From NCBI GenBank assembly GCA_021732785.1, contig JAKFUG010000001.1, forward strand, positions 62,001-126,000: a stretch of DNA of 64,000 bases, read 5' to 3'. Under the pieces are notes generated by a model. It saw only the letters and a list, made by a program, of their open reading frames with translations, made no database searches and was not told the DNA's origin. The translations under genes and the position numbers were made by a program. Of the stretch, positions 51,957-61,799 are shown in pieces. This stretch comes from Planctomycetaceae bacterium (GTDB lineage Bacteria > Planctomycetota > Planctomycetia > Planctomycetales > Planctomycetaceae). How positions within the stretch are numbered: the first letter of the stretch is position 1; every line of letters begins with the position of its first letter.

Positions 51957-54061
51957 GCTTCACCATTCCCTTCTCCCACCACTACCACTCGCATCGGTTC
52001 CCGGCGAATGTTCGCAATCGCTTCCGGGTCGTTGAACCGGGCGAAGAACACTTCACCTGCAATCGGCGGCGGTAGGCATTCGCCGAATTTCAGATTGTCG
52101 ATGGCTTCCTGACTCGGCACGGGGATGATCTCGTCCCGAATGCGAGAAGCGATCAGGGCTTCCACGTCGGCGAGTTTCAACGTGGATGAAAACCGCAGGC
52201 ACAGGTTGTCCGTCTTCGCCTTGGAACCACCGCCCAGGTGATCCATGACGATGGAGTTTGCCAGCCCACCGGCGAAGGTCCACCACTGAACCTCGCCGTT
52301 CGCTTGTTGAACGAGCGTCGTGCGGTCATGCGATGCCCACGGATATTCGAGACGAATCTCGCCGATCTGGGCGGTCGCTCGCTGCGACCAATAGGGTTCC
52401 GTCGTTTCAGCGGCCAGGACACGACGAATGGCTTGGCAGACTCGGAAGCCGAGGAATTGACCTTCGCCTATCCATCGGGAACGGCCTTTCTCGTCAGTCG
52501 GTTCGACGTAGGCAATACGACGTTTCCAATCCAGGTGATTCGTTTTCCAGTTTCGACCCGCCAGCACGAGGATCACCGGGCCTTCTTGCTTTTTGTAGAA
52601 CGTCGATTCGTGGACATTGCCAAGTTCCTTTTGGCCACTGATGACACGAAAGAGCGGCGGCGAAGTGAAGACCGACAGGATTTCCAAGAAGTTCTTCCTG
52701 CCGTACTCAGCCTCACCCTCTGGGCCAAAAGAGAGAATCCCGGCGTCATCAAAGAGCGTTCCGGTGCGAACCAGATGGTCCACCAACAATTCAATCTGCT
52801 CGCTGGGCATGGCTGCGAACGCCGGTACGTCGGCCAGCCATTCCACGAAGGCACGTCGGCCAATCCCTCGCTCTTGCAGGATGAGCGCCATCAACTGCTG
52901 GGCAAGAATATGAAAGGGCTTGGGCGGTGCATTGACGGGTTCAACGAATCCACGGCCCCAAAGGTCAAGAAGGGCGGCGGCTCGCAACAACCCTTCGTCA
53001 CTGGTGGCCAAGAACAAGCAGTTGGATCGTGTACCCGCCCGTCGCCCCGTCCGTCCCATCCGTTGCAGGAATGATGAGACGGTGGCCGGGGCATCGATCT
53101 GTATAACTCGGTCCAGGTCGCCCACATCGAGGCCAAGTTCCAGCGAACTGGTGGCGACGATGACGCAATTCTGCTTTTGAGCGAAGGCTTCTTCCGCTGC
53201 TCGTCGTTCTTCAAGGCCGAGCGAACTATGCGAAACAAAAGTGTCGATCTCTCGTTCTCGCAGCAGCAACGCTAGTTGTTCGACTCTGGAGCGGCTATCG
53301 CAGAACACGAGCCGCTTCTCGCCTCGATGCAAAAGTGAAATCACCTTGGCCGCATTTTGGAGGGAGCCAACGTAATCCAGTTGCACGTCGGGAGCTTGCT
53401 TGGCGACAGGGGCAGGCGAAACCACTTGCCGTTGCCGCTCCGAACCGGATGACAACCACACCAGCATCTCGGCGGGATTGCCGACCGTGGCCGACAAACC
53501 GATGCGTTGCAGATCACGTCCCGCTAAACGATGAATTCGGGAGAACACTGAAAGCAGATGCCAACCCCGGTCGTCTCCGGCGAACGCATGAAGTTCATCA
53601 ATCACGATGGCTTGGACGTTCTTGAAGAACTCTCGATGGTCAATCTTTGTCGAAACCAAGATCGCTTCGAGCGATTCTGGCGTCGTAAGCAGACAATCGG
53701 GCCAATCGTCAAGAATACGCCGCCTTTCACCCTGAGTCGTATCACCGTGCCAGCAGGCGGCTCGCCGACCAACTAAGGAAAAGTATTTTTGAAGTCGCTG
53801 CTCCTGGTTGTTCAACAAGGCTCGAATTGGACTGACGTAGAGAACCGAAAGCCCGTTCCAACCCTCGGTGAGCATCTGTGAAATGACGGGGAAGAACGCC
53901 GACTCGGTTTTACCGCCCGCAGTCGGTGCAAGAATGACGAGATTGGCCCCGCTGAGAAACGCATCAATTGACAACGACTGCACTTCTCGCAATTCGCTCC
54001 AGCCGAGCGAATTGACGATGTGGTGTTGAAGCGCCGGGTGTAGTCGCTCGAATGCGGTCAC
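51953..54061 (-). CDS. brxHI: BREX type 2 Lhr-like helicase BrxHI
   Basis: A 702-residue superfamily 2 helicase. Motif I LAPTAGGKTESAF (45-57), motif II IDELHAF (DELH), motif III LSATVGN, motif VI QRMGRTGRR, then a long C-terminal part. The Lhr-like core and its position next to BrxD identify BrxHI of BREX type 2. In BREX the helicase is required for phage resistance, but its step is not settled. It overlaps brxD by 4 bases (ATGA). Confidence 0.88.
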   Translation of the reverse strand: MTAFERLHPALQHHIVNSLGWSELREVQSLSIDAFLSGANLVILAPTAGGKTESAFFPVISQMLTEGWNGLSVLYVSPIRALLNNQEQRLQKYFSLVGRRAACWHGDTTQGERRRILDDWPDCLLTTPESLEAILVSTKIDHREFFKNVQAIVIDELHAFAGDDRGWHLLSVFSRIHRLAGRDLQRIGLSATVGNPAEMLVWLSSGSERQRQVVSPAPVAKQAPDVQLDYVGSLQNAAKVISLLHRGEKRLVFCDSRSRVEQLALLLREREIDTFVSHSSLGLEERRAAEEAFAQKQNCVIVATSSLELGLDVGDLDRVIQIDAPATVSSFLQRMGRTGRRAGTRSNCLFLATSDEGLLRAAALLDLWGRGFVEPVNAPPKPFHILAQQLMALILQERGIGRRAFVEWLADVPAFAAMPSEQIELLVDHLVRTGTLFDDAGILSFGPEGEAEYGRKNFLEILSVFTSPPLFRVISGQKELGNVHESTFYKKQEGPVILVLAGRNWKTNHLDWKRRIAYVEPTDEKGRSRWIGEGQFLGFRVCQAIRRVLAAETTEPYWSQRATAQIGEIRLEYPWASHDRTTLVQQANGEVQWWTFAGGLANSIVMDHLGGGSKAKTDNLCLRFSSTLKLADVEALIASRIRDEIIPVPSQEAIDNLKFGECLPPPIAGEVFFARFNDPEAIANIRREPMRVVVVGEGNGEA

Positions 54062-55374
54062 GGGTCAAGCTCGATGTCATCTACGCTCTGGGGCTGGGAT
54101 TCACGTTCAACGGGGGTCATCTCGTTGCTGTTGATCGTCAACTGGTAGTGTTTGTTCGGGTCAAATTCCTCGAACTGGTCGATTCGGTCCAGCACATCTG
54201 AAACCAGTTTCTTGAGGAATAGCCGAGGGGCGATACCGACCTTGCCGCCAAGTTTGCCGGTGACAGAACGGGCAAGCAGATCGATATATTCGTTCGGAGC
54301 AAGACGGCGTACTCGATCCGGGGATGTGCAATCGGCGGCGAACAAGTCACGCACTTTGATGCCGACCTCCAGAAGTCTTTCATGGTCGAAAGCAGAAAGA
54401 CGCAGTTGCACCGCACGAGGGTTGTCGAACCGGGGATCGGTCTGGAAGTCCACATGTAGTCGTTGGGCCAGCGGCTCCAACCGCCGCACACCCTGCGGTC
54501 CATCAAAGAACGCTGGGGTTCCTGTGGTCAGCAGGTAAAGATTCGGGAACCGCCCGCTGTCGATGTCATCAATCAACTGACGCAGGGCATTGAGTCCTTT
54601 TTCCCGCACGTCGCCTCGGACTCGTTGCAGCGTTTCAATTTCATCGAGAACCAGTACCAGACCGGAATAGCCGGAGTCTTTGAGAATCAGCAGCAGCCCA
54701 CGGAGAAAACTCAGAGCGGCGTAATGGTCAACATCCCCTTTGACACCCGCTTCTCTTTTCACTGCTGCTGCCACATGGGGTTGACCAGCCAACCAGCCTG
54801 CCAGCCCTTCGGCGGTGGCATGGTCATTCGCCCGCTGCGCCGCTCGATAGGCACGCAAGGCAGCGGCGAATTGCGGGGTGGCACGAGTGATCTCGGCGAG
54901 CCGCTGTTCCAGCAACTCATCGGCTCGTTTGGAGAGGGCCTTTTCATCACCGGGATCGATAGTGCCTTCAGCCAAGACATCTTCTTCAAGGCCGTAGAAC
55001 CACCCGTCCAGAATCGAACGGAAAGCCCCAAGAAAAGTGTCCGTTGTGGAAAGCTGTTCCATCGCTCGTCGGTATACAGTCTCCAAACGGTGAAGCGGAG
55101 TCTCCGTCTCCGAGATTTGAACCTCAGCTACAGCGAAGCCTTTCTTCTTGGCGAATTCCTGAACCCACCGACCAAAGAACGTCTTGCCGCAGCCATAGTC
55201 GCCACGGACGGCCTTGAACATCGACCCACCTTGGGCTACGTCGGCAAGTTCACTGGCAATCACCGGCTCAAATGGCCGTAGACCCACAGCCAAGAAATCC
55301 AGTCCACGTTGCGGAACGGTTCCCTTCCGCAGTGCAGCGATGATCTCTCGACGGCGTTCGTTGCTGATTTCCAT
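54058..55374 (-). CDS. brxD: BREX type 2 ATPase BrxD
   Basis: A 438-residue P-loop ATPase (DUF2791 type). RRREIIAALRKGTVPQRGLD at the N-terminus, Walker A GDYGCGKT (58-65), Walker B YSGLVLVLDEIETLQR. BrxD is a hallmark of BREX type 2. The ATG at 55374 lies 3 bases after the pglZ stop, and the gene overlaps brxHI, so the whole set should be one transcript. Confidence 0.9.
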   Translation of the reverse strand: MEISNERRREIIAALRKGTVPQRGLDFLAVGLRPFEPVIASELADVAQGGSMFKAVRGDYGCGKTFFGRWVQEFAKKKGFAVAEVQISETETPLHRLETVYRRAMEQLSTTDTFLGAFRSILDGWFYGLEEDVLAEGTIDPGDEKALSKRADELLEQRLAEITRATPQFAAALRAYRAAQRANDHATAEGLAGWLAGQPHVAAAVKREAGVKGDVDHYAALSFLRGLLLILKDSGYSGLVLVLDEIETLQRVRGDVREKGLNALRQLIDDIDSGRFPNLYLLTTGTPAFFDGPQGVRRLEPLAQRLHVDFQTDPRFDNPRAVQLRLSAFDHERLLEVGIKVRDLFAADCTSPDRVRRLAPNEYIDLLARSVTGKLGGKVGIAPRLFLKKLVSDVLDRIDQFEEFDPNKHYQLTINSNEMTPVERESQPQSVDDIELDP

Positions 55375-55377
55375 AGA

Positions 55378-58089
55378 TCAATCCAGATCGAATTGCCTTT
55401 TGAGTTTCGATACATTCAACTCGATCCGATTCTCGGAGCGGCTGAAGGTTAGGATTTCGTAGCCGTCCACGTTCAATAGGCGTTGAATACGAGCAATCAA
55501 CCCATCGAGTCGAGCCGCTGGAATGTCGGCAACCTTGGAGAAAGCTGCCGGAGTCAACATGCCTCCACTTGAATCCAGTGCCTCAAGGCAACGACGCACG
55601 AGATCGTCTTCGGGAGCGTGCCGACGAACGAAGTCTTTCTGATCTTTGTAACCCGTTGAAGCAAAGAGGCGTTCGAGCCACGCCCCGGCAGTTGGCGTTG
55701 GTTGAATCGTCTTCGTTTTGACCGGAGTGGTTACGGGCTTCACATTCACTTCGGCCTGCCAGTCGAACAAGCCGATTGGCTTCTTCGGCACACTGATCGC
55801 AATGGACGGCTCTTCGACCTTCGCTGAAGCAACAGGCGGTGCCATCCACCATTCCGGCTTCGGATATTCGCACGGATAGAGGCCAGAGTAAGTGCTGGTC
55901 TTGTCCATCAGGATCACCAGGGGACTGACCATTTCCTGCGGTGTGGCTCCACCGTGATAGCCGTTCTGCTGCTTGCCGTAATAAATGGTTTCCACCCACG
56001 GCACGATGACTGACCGGCTTCCGTTTTCTTCCCGAACTCGGTTTCCCGTGATTGCAATTTCGCCCTCTTGAACGTCTTCGGTCTGCGAGCGCCAGCGGCT
56101 ACCGCAGTCACCGGAACAGAGCTTGGCTTCGGGCCGGTGCCAAACGTGTCCGTGGTCACTGGCAAGGATTACCACCCGTCCAGAATCCCTCGCCAACTTC
56201 AGAACTGCACCCAGCGGACTGATACGGTTGATGTTCCAGTCTTCCCGTACTTGTTGGGCGCTACTGAGTCGGTCGTCGATGGCGTTGAAGACGACGCCGA
56301 CAATCTTGTTGTTGGTTGAAAGGATCGCCTTGCTGAGATCATCACCAACGATCCCTCTAGCGCCTTCGGTGACTTCTTTCTTGTGAAACAGGACTGGAGG
56401 ATACCGCTTGTCACATACTTGCTTCAGGGCGTTGTTGGCCTCGAAGTTGCGTTTTTCAATTCCTTGATCGCCTTTGACCAACTCCCCTGACAACAACGAC
56501 GTGCGAGAGTAGGTAGTAACGCTGGGGACCGTGGCGATCACAGGGACCGGAAGACTCGATGACTCAGCGAGGGTCGCCTCGAACCAATGCTCGTTGCGAA
56601 TATCGGCCAGAAGTTCATGGCAAACCGCCCAACTCATTCCATCGAGAACGATCAACAGAACACGGTTGTTGGCCTCGGCGATCTTGGCGACGAATTGCGA
56701 AAGAACTTCTTCCACGCCACAAACGTCTTTGAAGGTCGAACCAATCGAGGTCCAGTCAGCCAGGGACGTGGCAAAAATCTGGTTGAACTGCTCTCGTCGA
56801 GCAAGAACCGCTTGATCGAGTTGCTGGTAGGCTTTGGTGAGATCAGCAACATCTTCACCCCGGCAGATCGATTCCCTTGCCCAATCAACGAACGCCAGTT
56901 CCTTCCGATAGACGTTCGCCATCTCGGAAAATGAAGTCGCCGCTGGAATTGGTGCTGCCAGCCAACGCAGGAGTCGGAGCGCCATCTCGGTGCGGGATAG
57001 TTGCTCCGTCCGTTGACCGATTTTAGCTCGTCGATGAGCGGCAATTTCGGCCTGCAACTCTTCGCATCGTCGAATCGATTCTTGATTCAGGCAGGCCAGT
57101 GCCGAACAGACTTGATTGCCGAATCGACTCAACCGCTGTTCATATCCCAGCAGAGTCAATCGACTGCGGAAGGCGTGATCCTCGCAGCGGAATTGCTTGA
57201 GGAGATCATCGGCCCGTTGCAAATGCTCTTGGGCGAGGCGTGGATCATCGGTTCGGTCGAGGTCGGCAATCGCATCGTTGGCAATACGACTCAATGCCCG
57301 CCCGACCAACTTCGAGATTGGCTTGTTGTTGTGGTACTGCTCCATGCGAGCAGCGGCGGCATCCAGAACCGCATCTTGGCCATCGCCGAAAATCACCTGA
57401 CAGACAACCGCAAGAGCCAGGGCATCGACTCCCGCTTGGCAATCAACGAATCGCAGGATGGAATCGGCAGCATCTCCGAGATTTGAAACGAGCCGCTGCC
57501 GCAGGCTGACCCGAAGTTCTTCGCCAACATTCAGGTAACGAGAAGAAGCCACCTTGTTCGTCGCCCACAACAAGAGCATCACAAGGTCTGGTTCCCGTTC
57601 CCCCATCTCGAACACATGACGGCAAGTTGCCCGCCACACCGTTCCCGCATCCAGGACACCCGCTGAGACAGGTGGATAGCCATCGGCAGGAGCGCATTCC
57701 AATAGCGCCTCTGCCAGCGATGCGTCACAAATGGACGGATCGAGTTCCTTCGCCTTGAACAGCGAACACAGGCTCGCCCAATGGTCGATGGCAAACAATC
57801 GGCTGCGGGCCAAACGTGCCACGACATCATTGCCCAGATCACCTTGACGCAACTTCGTCAACAAGATGATGCGGCCTTTGCTTCGTTCGGCATCCAAGAG
57901 TGCTTCACGCACTTGAAAGACCGTATCGGCCCGCACGACTTGTGCCTTGCCGAAATCGAATTCCACGACGTTGGGAAGTTTCCACGCCTGCGCAACGTGA
58001 AGTCCCACGGCCACGGCGTCCAAGTCCCGTTGCCATTTGTCTTCCACGAGGGAACGAAGCTGTTGTGAATTCAGAGTGCCGATACTCAT
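55378..58089 (-). CDS. pglZ: BREX type 2 phosphatase-superfamily protein PglZ
   Basis: A 903-residue protein. The alkaline-phosphatase-superfamily core begins near residue 475 with RVLLIVLDGMSW (metal-site D483), and VVILASDHGHVWHRP supplies the later D/H ligands. Flanking helical regions are long, as in PglZ. PglZ is the one component common to all BREX types. The ATG overlaps the pglY stop (TAATG at 58089), with GGAGG nine bases upstream; an earlier in-frame ATG at 58113 is less likely. Confidence 0.91.
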   Translation of the reverse strand: MSIGTLNSQQLRSLVEDKWQRDLDAVAVGLHVAQAWKLPNVVEFDFGKAQVVRADTVFQVREALLDAERSKGRIILLTKLRQGDLGNDVVARLARSRLFAIDHWASLCSLFKAKELDPSICDASLAEALLECAPADGYPPVSAGVLDAGTVWRATCRHVFEMGEREPDLVMLLLWATNKVASSRYLNVGEELRVSLRQRLVSNLGDAADSILRFVDCQAGVDALALAVVCQVIFGDGQDAVLDAAAARMEQYHNNKPISKLVGRALSRIANDAIADLDRTDDPRLAQEHLQRADDLLKQFRCEDHAFRSRLTLLGYEQRLSRFGNQVCSALACLNQESIRRCEELQAEIAAHRRAKIGQRTEQLSRTEMALRLLRWLAAPIPAATSFSEMANVYRKELAFVDWARESICRGEDVADLTKAYQQLDQAVLARREQFNQIFATSLADWTSIGSTFKDVCGVEEVLSQFVAKIAEANNRVLLIVLDGMSWAVCHELLADIRNEHWFEATLAESSSLPVPVIATVPSVTTYSRTSLLSGELVKGDQGIEKRNFEANNALKQVCDKRYPPVLFHKKEVTEGARGIVGDDLSKAILSTNNKIVGVVFNAIDDRLSSAQQVREDWNINRISPLGAVLKLARDSGRVVILASDHGHVWHRPEAKLCSGDCGSRWRSQTEDVQEGEIAITGNRVREENGSRSVIVPWVETIYYGKQQNGYHGGATPQEMVSPLVILMDKTSTYSGLYPCEYPKPEWWMAPPVASAKVEEPSIAISVPKKPIGLFDWQAEVNVKPVTTPVKTKTIQPTPTAGAWLERLFASTGYKDQKDFVRRHAPEDDLVRRCLEALDSSGGMLTPAAFSKVADIPAARLDGLIARIQRLLNVDGYEILTFSRSENRIELNVSKLKRQFDLD

Positions 58090-61000
58090 TACGACTCTTC
58101 CTCCAAAGTCCATTGGACGGTGAGCCGTAGTTTCGGATTCTGTTCGAGTTTCTGAAGGATCGATTTCGTTTCAGAGATCGATTCGGTGTTGTTCATTCGA
58201 GCCTTGCCGCCAGAACCAACTGCTTTCCAACCCGGCTTGGACTTGGGAGGTTCGATAGGTGGTAGTATTGGCGTTGGGTCCACAACCTTTGGAGGCGTGA
58301 GCAACTTGATGGCCCGGCCCTCGGCTTCGGATAACTTGCTGGCCAATCCACCGGCTAGGGCGTGTTCGTCGGCCTTGAGCCAACTGCACACATCCTGAAT
58401 CAAGATGTCGGCTTCGGTCTTTCGTTGGTCCTGAATCTGAGATACAGCGGAGAACAAATCCCATTTCGTCGTTCGCAGGCATTCCAATAACACCTTGCCC
58501 GACTTGAGGCTCTTTCCCATCGCCGTGCTGTTGGTTTCGAGCTTGGCGTGGGCAATCGCTCCCACAAGGGTCGTCGGCTCCTTGTTTTCGCAACCCGCCA
58601 GAAGAGTCTTGACGGCCTTGGCAGTTCGCACTCGGTCGCACTTCACGAAGTCGGCTTCTGGCACGCCCATGTTCTTCAATACCAGTTGCAGGCGATCCGG
58701 CAGGCTTTCGCAGTCTGCCTTATGCTCGGTGACGCTCTCCTTCACCTTGGCGGCGAGCGTGGCCAGATTCGAGGCGTTGAGCAACTTGGAGATGGCGTGG
58801 CCGAGAAGATCGGCGGCTCGTACCACCGCTTCGTTCCAGTCCTTCAGGTCGGGCAGCGTTTGCTCTTGAAGCTCCAGTTCGTTCGGCACGTCATCAAGAG
58901 TTGGCGTGTAGTTGCTGCCGTATCGCACGAATGAACGGTTCGTCTGATCGGCGTACACGAGAATCAGAAGGTTCTGCACTTCCTTCGACAAACCACGTTC
59001 ATCGGGCTGATCCGTCCACCGTCGTAAGTCTGCTGCCGTGGGATGCGGCTGTCCCGATTGGGCCAACATACGATTGAAGTGATTCTTCCAGTAGGCATCC
59101 AAAACAAGATGCGTCTCGGACATCTGGCCCAGATCAAGCGGGTTGCAGATATTGCGGAGCTTCAGACGCACAGCCTTGTCTTCCACAAACACACGGCCAT
59201 CCGGTGTGCGGGCTGCTTCTTGGCAAATCTCCAAGACCTGCCGCAAGTCTTTGCCGAGTTTGACCTCTTGGCCAAACTTTGGATGTTTCGGGAACTGGTG
59301 CGACAACGCCTGATCGAGCAGATGTTCAAGCGCCTCGCCCAAGTTTGCTCCCACAGGACGCTGCAACACGAGCGTCGGGAATAGCGATTGGAAGTGCGAT
59401 TCGGACATGTCATATGACACGTCGAGCGTGCCAGGGGTCGGCTCGGAGCGAATGGCATAAGCCGATTCGACGGCCTGGATAAGCCGCTGGGACAATGCAC
59501 TCTGTTGATTCTGAAGCAACAGACGGGCCGTCTGCCGATCTTGCAGAGACAGGTGCTTCGAGTGCTGTTCGAGATTATTCCCTAACAGCAGACGGTCGAT
59601 GATGACGAGCTTGGCCAGTTCCCCTTGGGTCCGAGTCGAGAAGAACGACGGGAGCCATACGAGAGTCTTTTGGCGTTCGTTTTTCTCCTTGAACTTGTCC
59701 AGCCGATCCATGTCTTCCACCGGGGAATGTCCCTCGGTGTCGAATGGGAAGTCGATAATCAACTTCCAGTCTTCCGTGGATCGCAGCGATTCGTCAGGCA
59801 ACGTGCGGACGTTGGTAAACAGCAAGTCGCATGACCGCCTGCTGCCCCGCCACAGATGCGAGTGCGACATGAACATGTCGTCTTGTTCGGGGATACCGAG
59901 CGACTGGAACAACATCTGCCGAATCTTGAATTGCCGAGTGCCGATGTTGTCGAATGTCTTGGCCGATTCGATGATGGTGTCGGTATCGACGCCCGATAGT
60001 TGCAGCGACACCGTGGGATTTGTGACTTCTTCGCCGACTCGAATTTCGCCGACGATGCCAGCCCATCTCCGCATCTTGTCTGCTACGACTTGATGTTCCC
60101 TGTTTGGAATGCGGGATCGAACCGTGCCGTGGTTCAGTGCAGCCAGTCTCATGCAGGTCATGTTCTTCAGGGTTTCAACCCCGTGAACCAAGGCACACAA
60201 GAGCAGGCTCTTGATGAGCCGGTCATCGTTCTCGAACCGCTGGAGTTTTTCTGCGACTTCGGGATTCGTTTTCCCCCGCTCCTTGTCCACTTCGAGGTCG
60301 ATCTCGTGTTGCTGCTCCAGGAGCGGAAGCAGTTTGTTCTGGTACAGCTTCTTCGCATTCTCGAAGTTCACCCGCATGACATCGGTGAAGGCTTCATCGC
60401 CGTGAGCCACCACATCCCACAAGTCGCCGAGCGGGATAACATCCCCTAACCGCAATGTGTCCCGTCGATTGACGAGCAATTGCAGCATGATCTTGAGGGC
60501 CGTGCGTTCCCGTTGCAGGGCGCTGGAAACCGCCACGAGTGCTTGGATGAGCGCCGGGCTGAAGGGATAGACCATTTTGAACATGGTCCGGTCAGCTTCT
60601 CGTGTCAGCAGGACTTCCATGATCTCGGCCCGCACCTGTGCCGTCTTCTCAAACGACTCTTCCAATTCGGCACGGCAGGCATCGTTCTTCGGTTTCAAGA
60701 CCCGCTTCTGGGCGATGACCGGCAGGTTGCGGTCTTCCAGAGTGATCGTGTGAAAACGACCTTCCCAATGGCTCAGCACATCGGAGAAGTTCAGTTGCTC
60801 CACCCCGGTCACATTGTCGCCGATCAAGTCCCGGAGATCACGCTGCCGAGCTACGAAGCTGATGATCGGCACCGGACGCTCGGCCTTGCGGGACTCGACC
60901 AGCTTGGCGAGTTTGTTCCCTTCGGTTTGCAGAAAGCCAATGTCGGCAGCGTGACTGGCCAACCACAGGATGAGTTCATCGAGGAACAGAATCAGCCCGT

Positions 61001-61799
61001 CGTAGCCGAGGGTTTTGGCGTGGACACTGATGATCGACAAACCGACATCCAAATCGACATAGGCTTCGTCCTTCCCTTGGGCGATGCCCTTGAATGCCGG
61101 GAAGATGAACTGCACCAAGTCGCCTACCAAACGGCTGCGTTCTTCACTTGAAGGAGCGGCTTCAAGGGCGGCTTCAAACCGGGCCGCATCCCACCCCTTT
61201 GCGAGTTTGCCCCAGCCCGTACCACCGCTGCTCTTTTGGCCCTGGTTCAGTTGCTCGAAGAACTTGTCGTCACCCAACGCCTTCCGATGTTGTTGGGCGT
61301 TCTTGAAGATTTCTTCGGCCAGATAGACGCCAGGGAGTGGGGCTGTTGGATGAAGCTCCATCACATGATCGACGTAGCCGCCCAGAATGGCCGACTCCAT
61401 ATTGCGAGCGCCGATCATGTGGTACGGCACGAGCAGGAACTTCTTGTTCTCGACCCAGCAATGGTTGTCCTTCTTGTGGGAATCGAACAGCTTGGCCAAC
61501 TCAGCGATGTTGCGCACGGCGGGGTTGTGCTGAAGCAACAGATGCAGCACTGCCATGAAGTGCGACTTACCGGCACCGAAGCTACCGTGCAGGTAGCACG
61601 CCTTGCTGTTCACCGAGTCCACAGCGGAACGGATGAAGCCGAGTGCATCATCGAAACAGGCCACCAATTGCGGCGTGACGACGTACTGCTCCAGTGTCTT
61701 GTCTGGCTCGGTGATGCCCTTGGACAAGTTGAGAACGAAGTCTCCCTTGCGGACCTTCTCCGGCAGATCGAGCAAATCGCTGATGAGTTTTTCAGGCAT
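58089..61799 (-). CDS. pglY: BREX type 2 large ATPase PglY/BrxC
   Basis: A 1,236-residue P-loop protein. Walker A ACYLHGSFGAGKSHF (GSFGAGKS at 72-79), Walker B YDGLILFLDELILWLASH, long helical C-terminal half with proline-rich linker (PTPILPPIEPP). PglY/BrxC is the large ATPase of BREX, thought to organise the complex with PglX. ATG 61799 (MPEKLISDLLDLPEKVRKGD) has GGAG nine bases before it; the in-frame ATG at 61808 has no space for a ribosome site. It overlaps pglX by 8 bases. Confidence 0.91.
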   Translation of the reverse strand: MPEKLISDLLDLPEKVRKGDFVLNLSKGITEPDKTLEQYVVTPQLVACFDDALGFIRSAVDSVNSKACYLHGSFGAGKSHFMAVLHLLLQHNPAVRNIAELAKLFDSHKKDNHCWVENKKFLLVPYHMIGARNMESAILGGYVDHVMELHPTAPLPGVYLAEEIFKNAQQHRKALGDDKFFEQLNQGQKSSGGTGWGKLAKGWDAARFEAALEAAPSSEERSRLVGDLVQFIFPAFKGIAQGKDEAYVDLDVGLSIISVHAKTLGYDGLILFLDELILWLASHAADIGFLQTEGNKLAKLVESRKAERPVPIISFVARQRDLRDLIGDNVTGVEQLNFSDVLSHWEGRFHTITLEDRNLPVIAQKRVLKPKNDACRAELEESFEKTAQVRAEIMEVLLTREADRTMFKMVYPFSPALIQALVAVSSALQRERTALKIMLQLLVNRRDTLRLGDVIPLGDLWDVVAHGDEAFTDVMRVNFENAKKLYQNKLLPLLEQQHEIDLEVDKERGKTNPEVAEKLQRFENDDRLIKSLLLCALVHGVETLKNMTCMRLAALNHGTVRSRIPNREHQVVADKMRRWAGIVGEIRVGEEVTNPTVSLQLSGVDTDTIIESAKTFDNIGTRQFKIRQMLFQSLGIPEQDDMFMSHSHLWRGSRRSCDLLFTNVRTLPDESLRSTEDWKLIIDFPFDTEGHSPVEDMDRLDKFKEKNERQKTLVWLPSFFSTRTQGELAKLVIIDRLLLGNNLEQHSKHLSLQDRQTARLLLQNQQSALSQRLIQAVESAYAIRSEPTPGTLDVSYDMSESHFQSLFPTLVLQRPVGANLGEALEHLLDQALSHQFPKHPKFGQEVKLGKDLRQVLEICQEAARTPDGRVFVEDKAVRLKLRNICNPLDLGQMSETHLVLDAYWKNHFNRMLAQSGQPHPTAADLRRWTDQPDERGLSKEVQNLLILVYADQTNRSFVRYGSNYTPTLDDVPNELELQEQTLPDLKDWNEAVVRAADLLGHAISKLLNASNLATLAAKVKESVTEHKADCESLPDRLQLVLKNMGVPEADFVKCDRVRTAKAVKTLLAGCENKEPTTLVGAIAHAKLETNSTAMGKSLKSGKVLLECLRTTKWDLFSAVSQIQDQRKTEADILIQDVCSWLKADEHALAGGLASKLSEAEGRAIKLLTPPKVVDPTPILPPIEPPKSKPGWKAVGSGGKARMNNTESISETKSILQKLEQNPKLRLTVQWTLEEES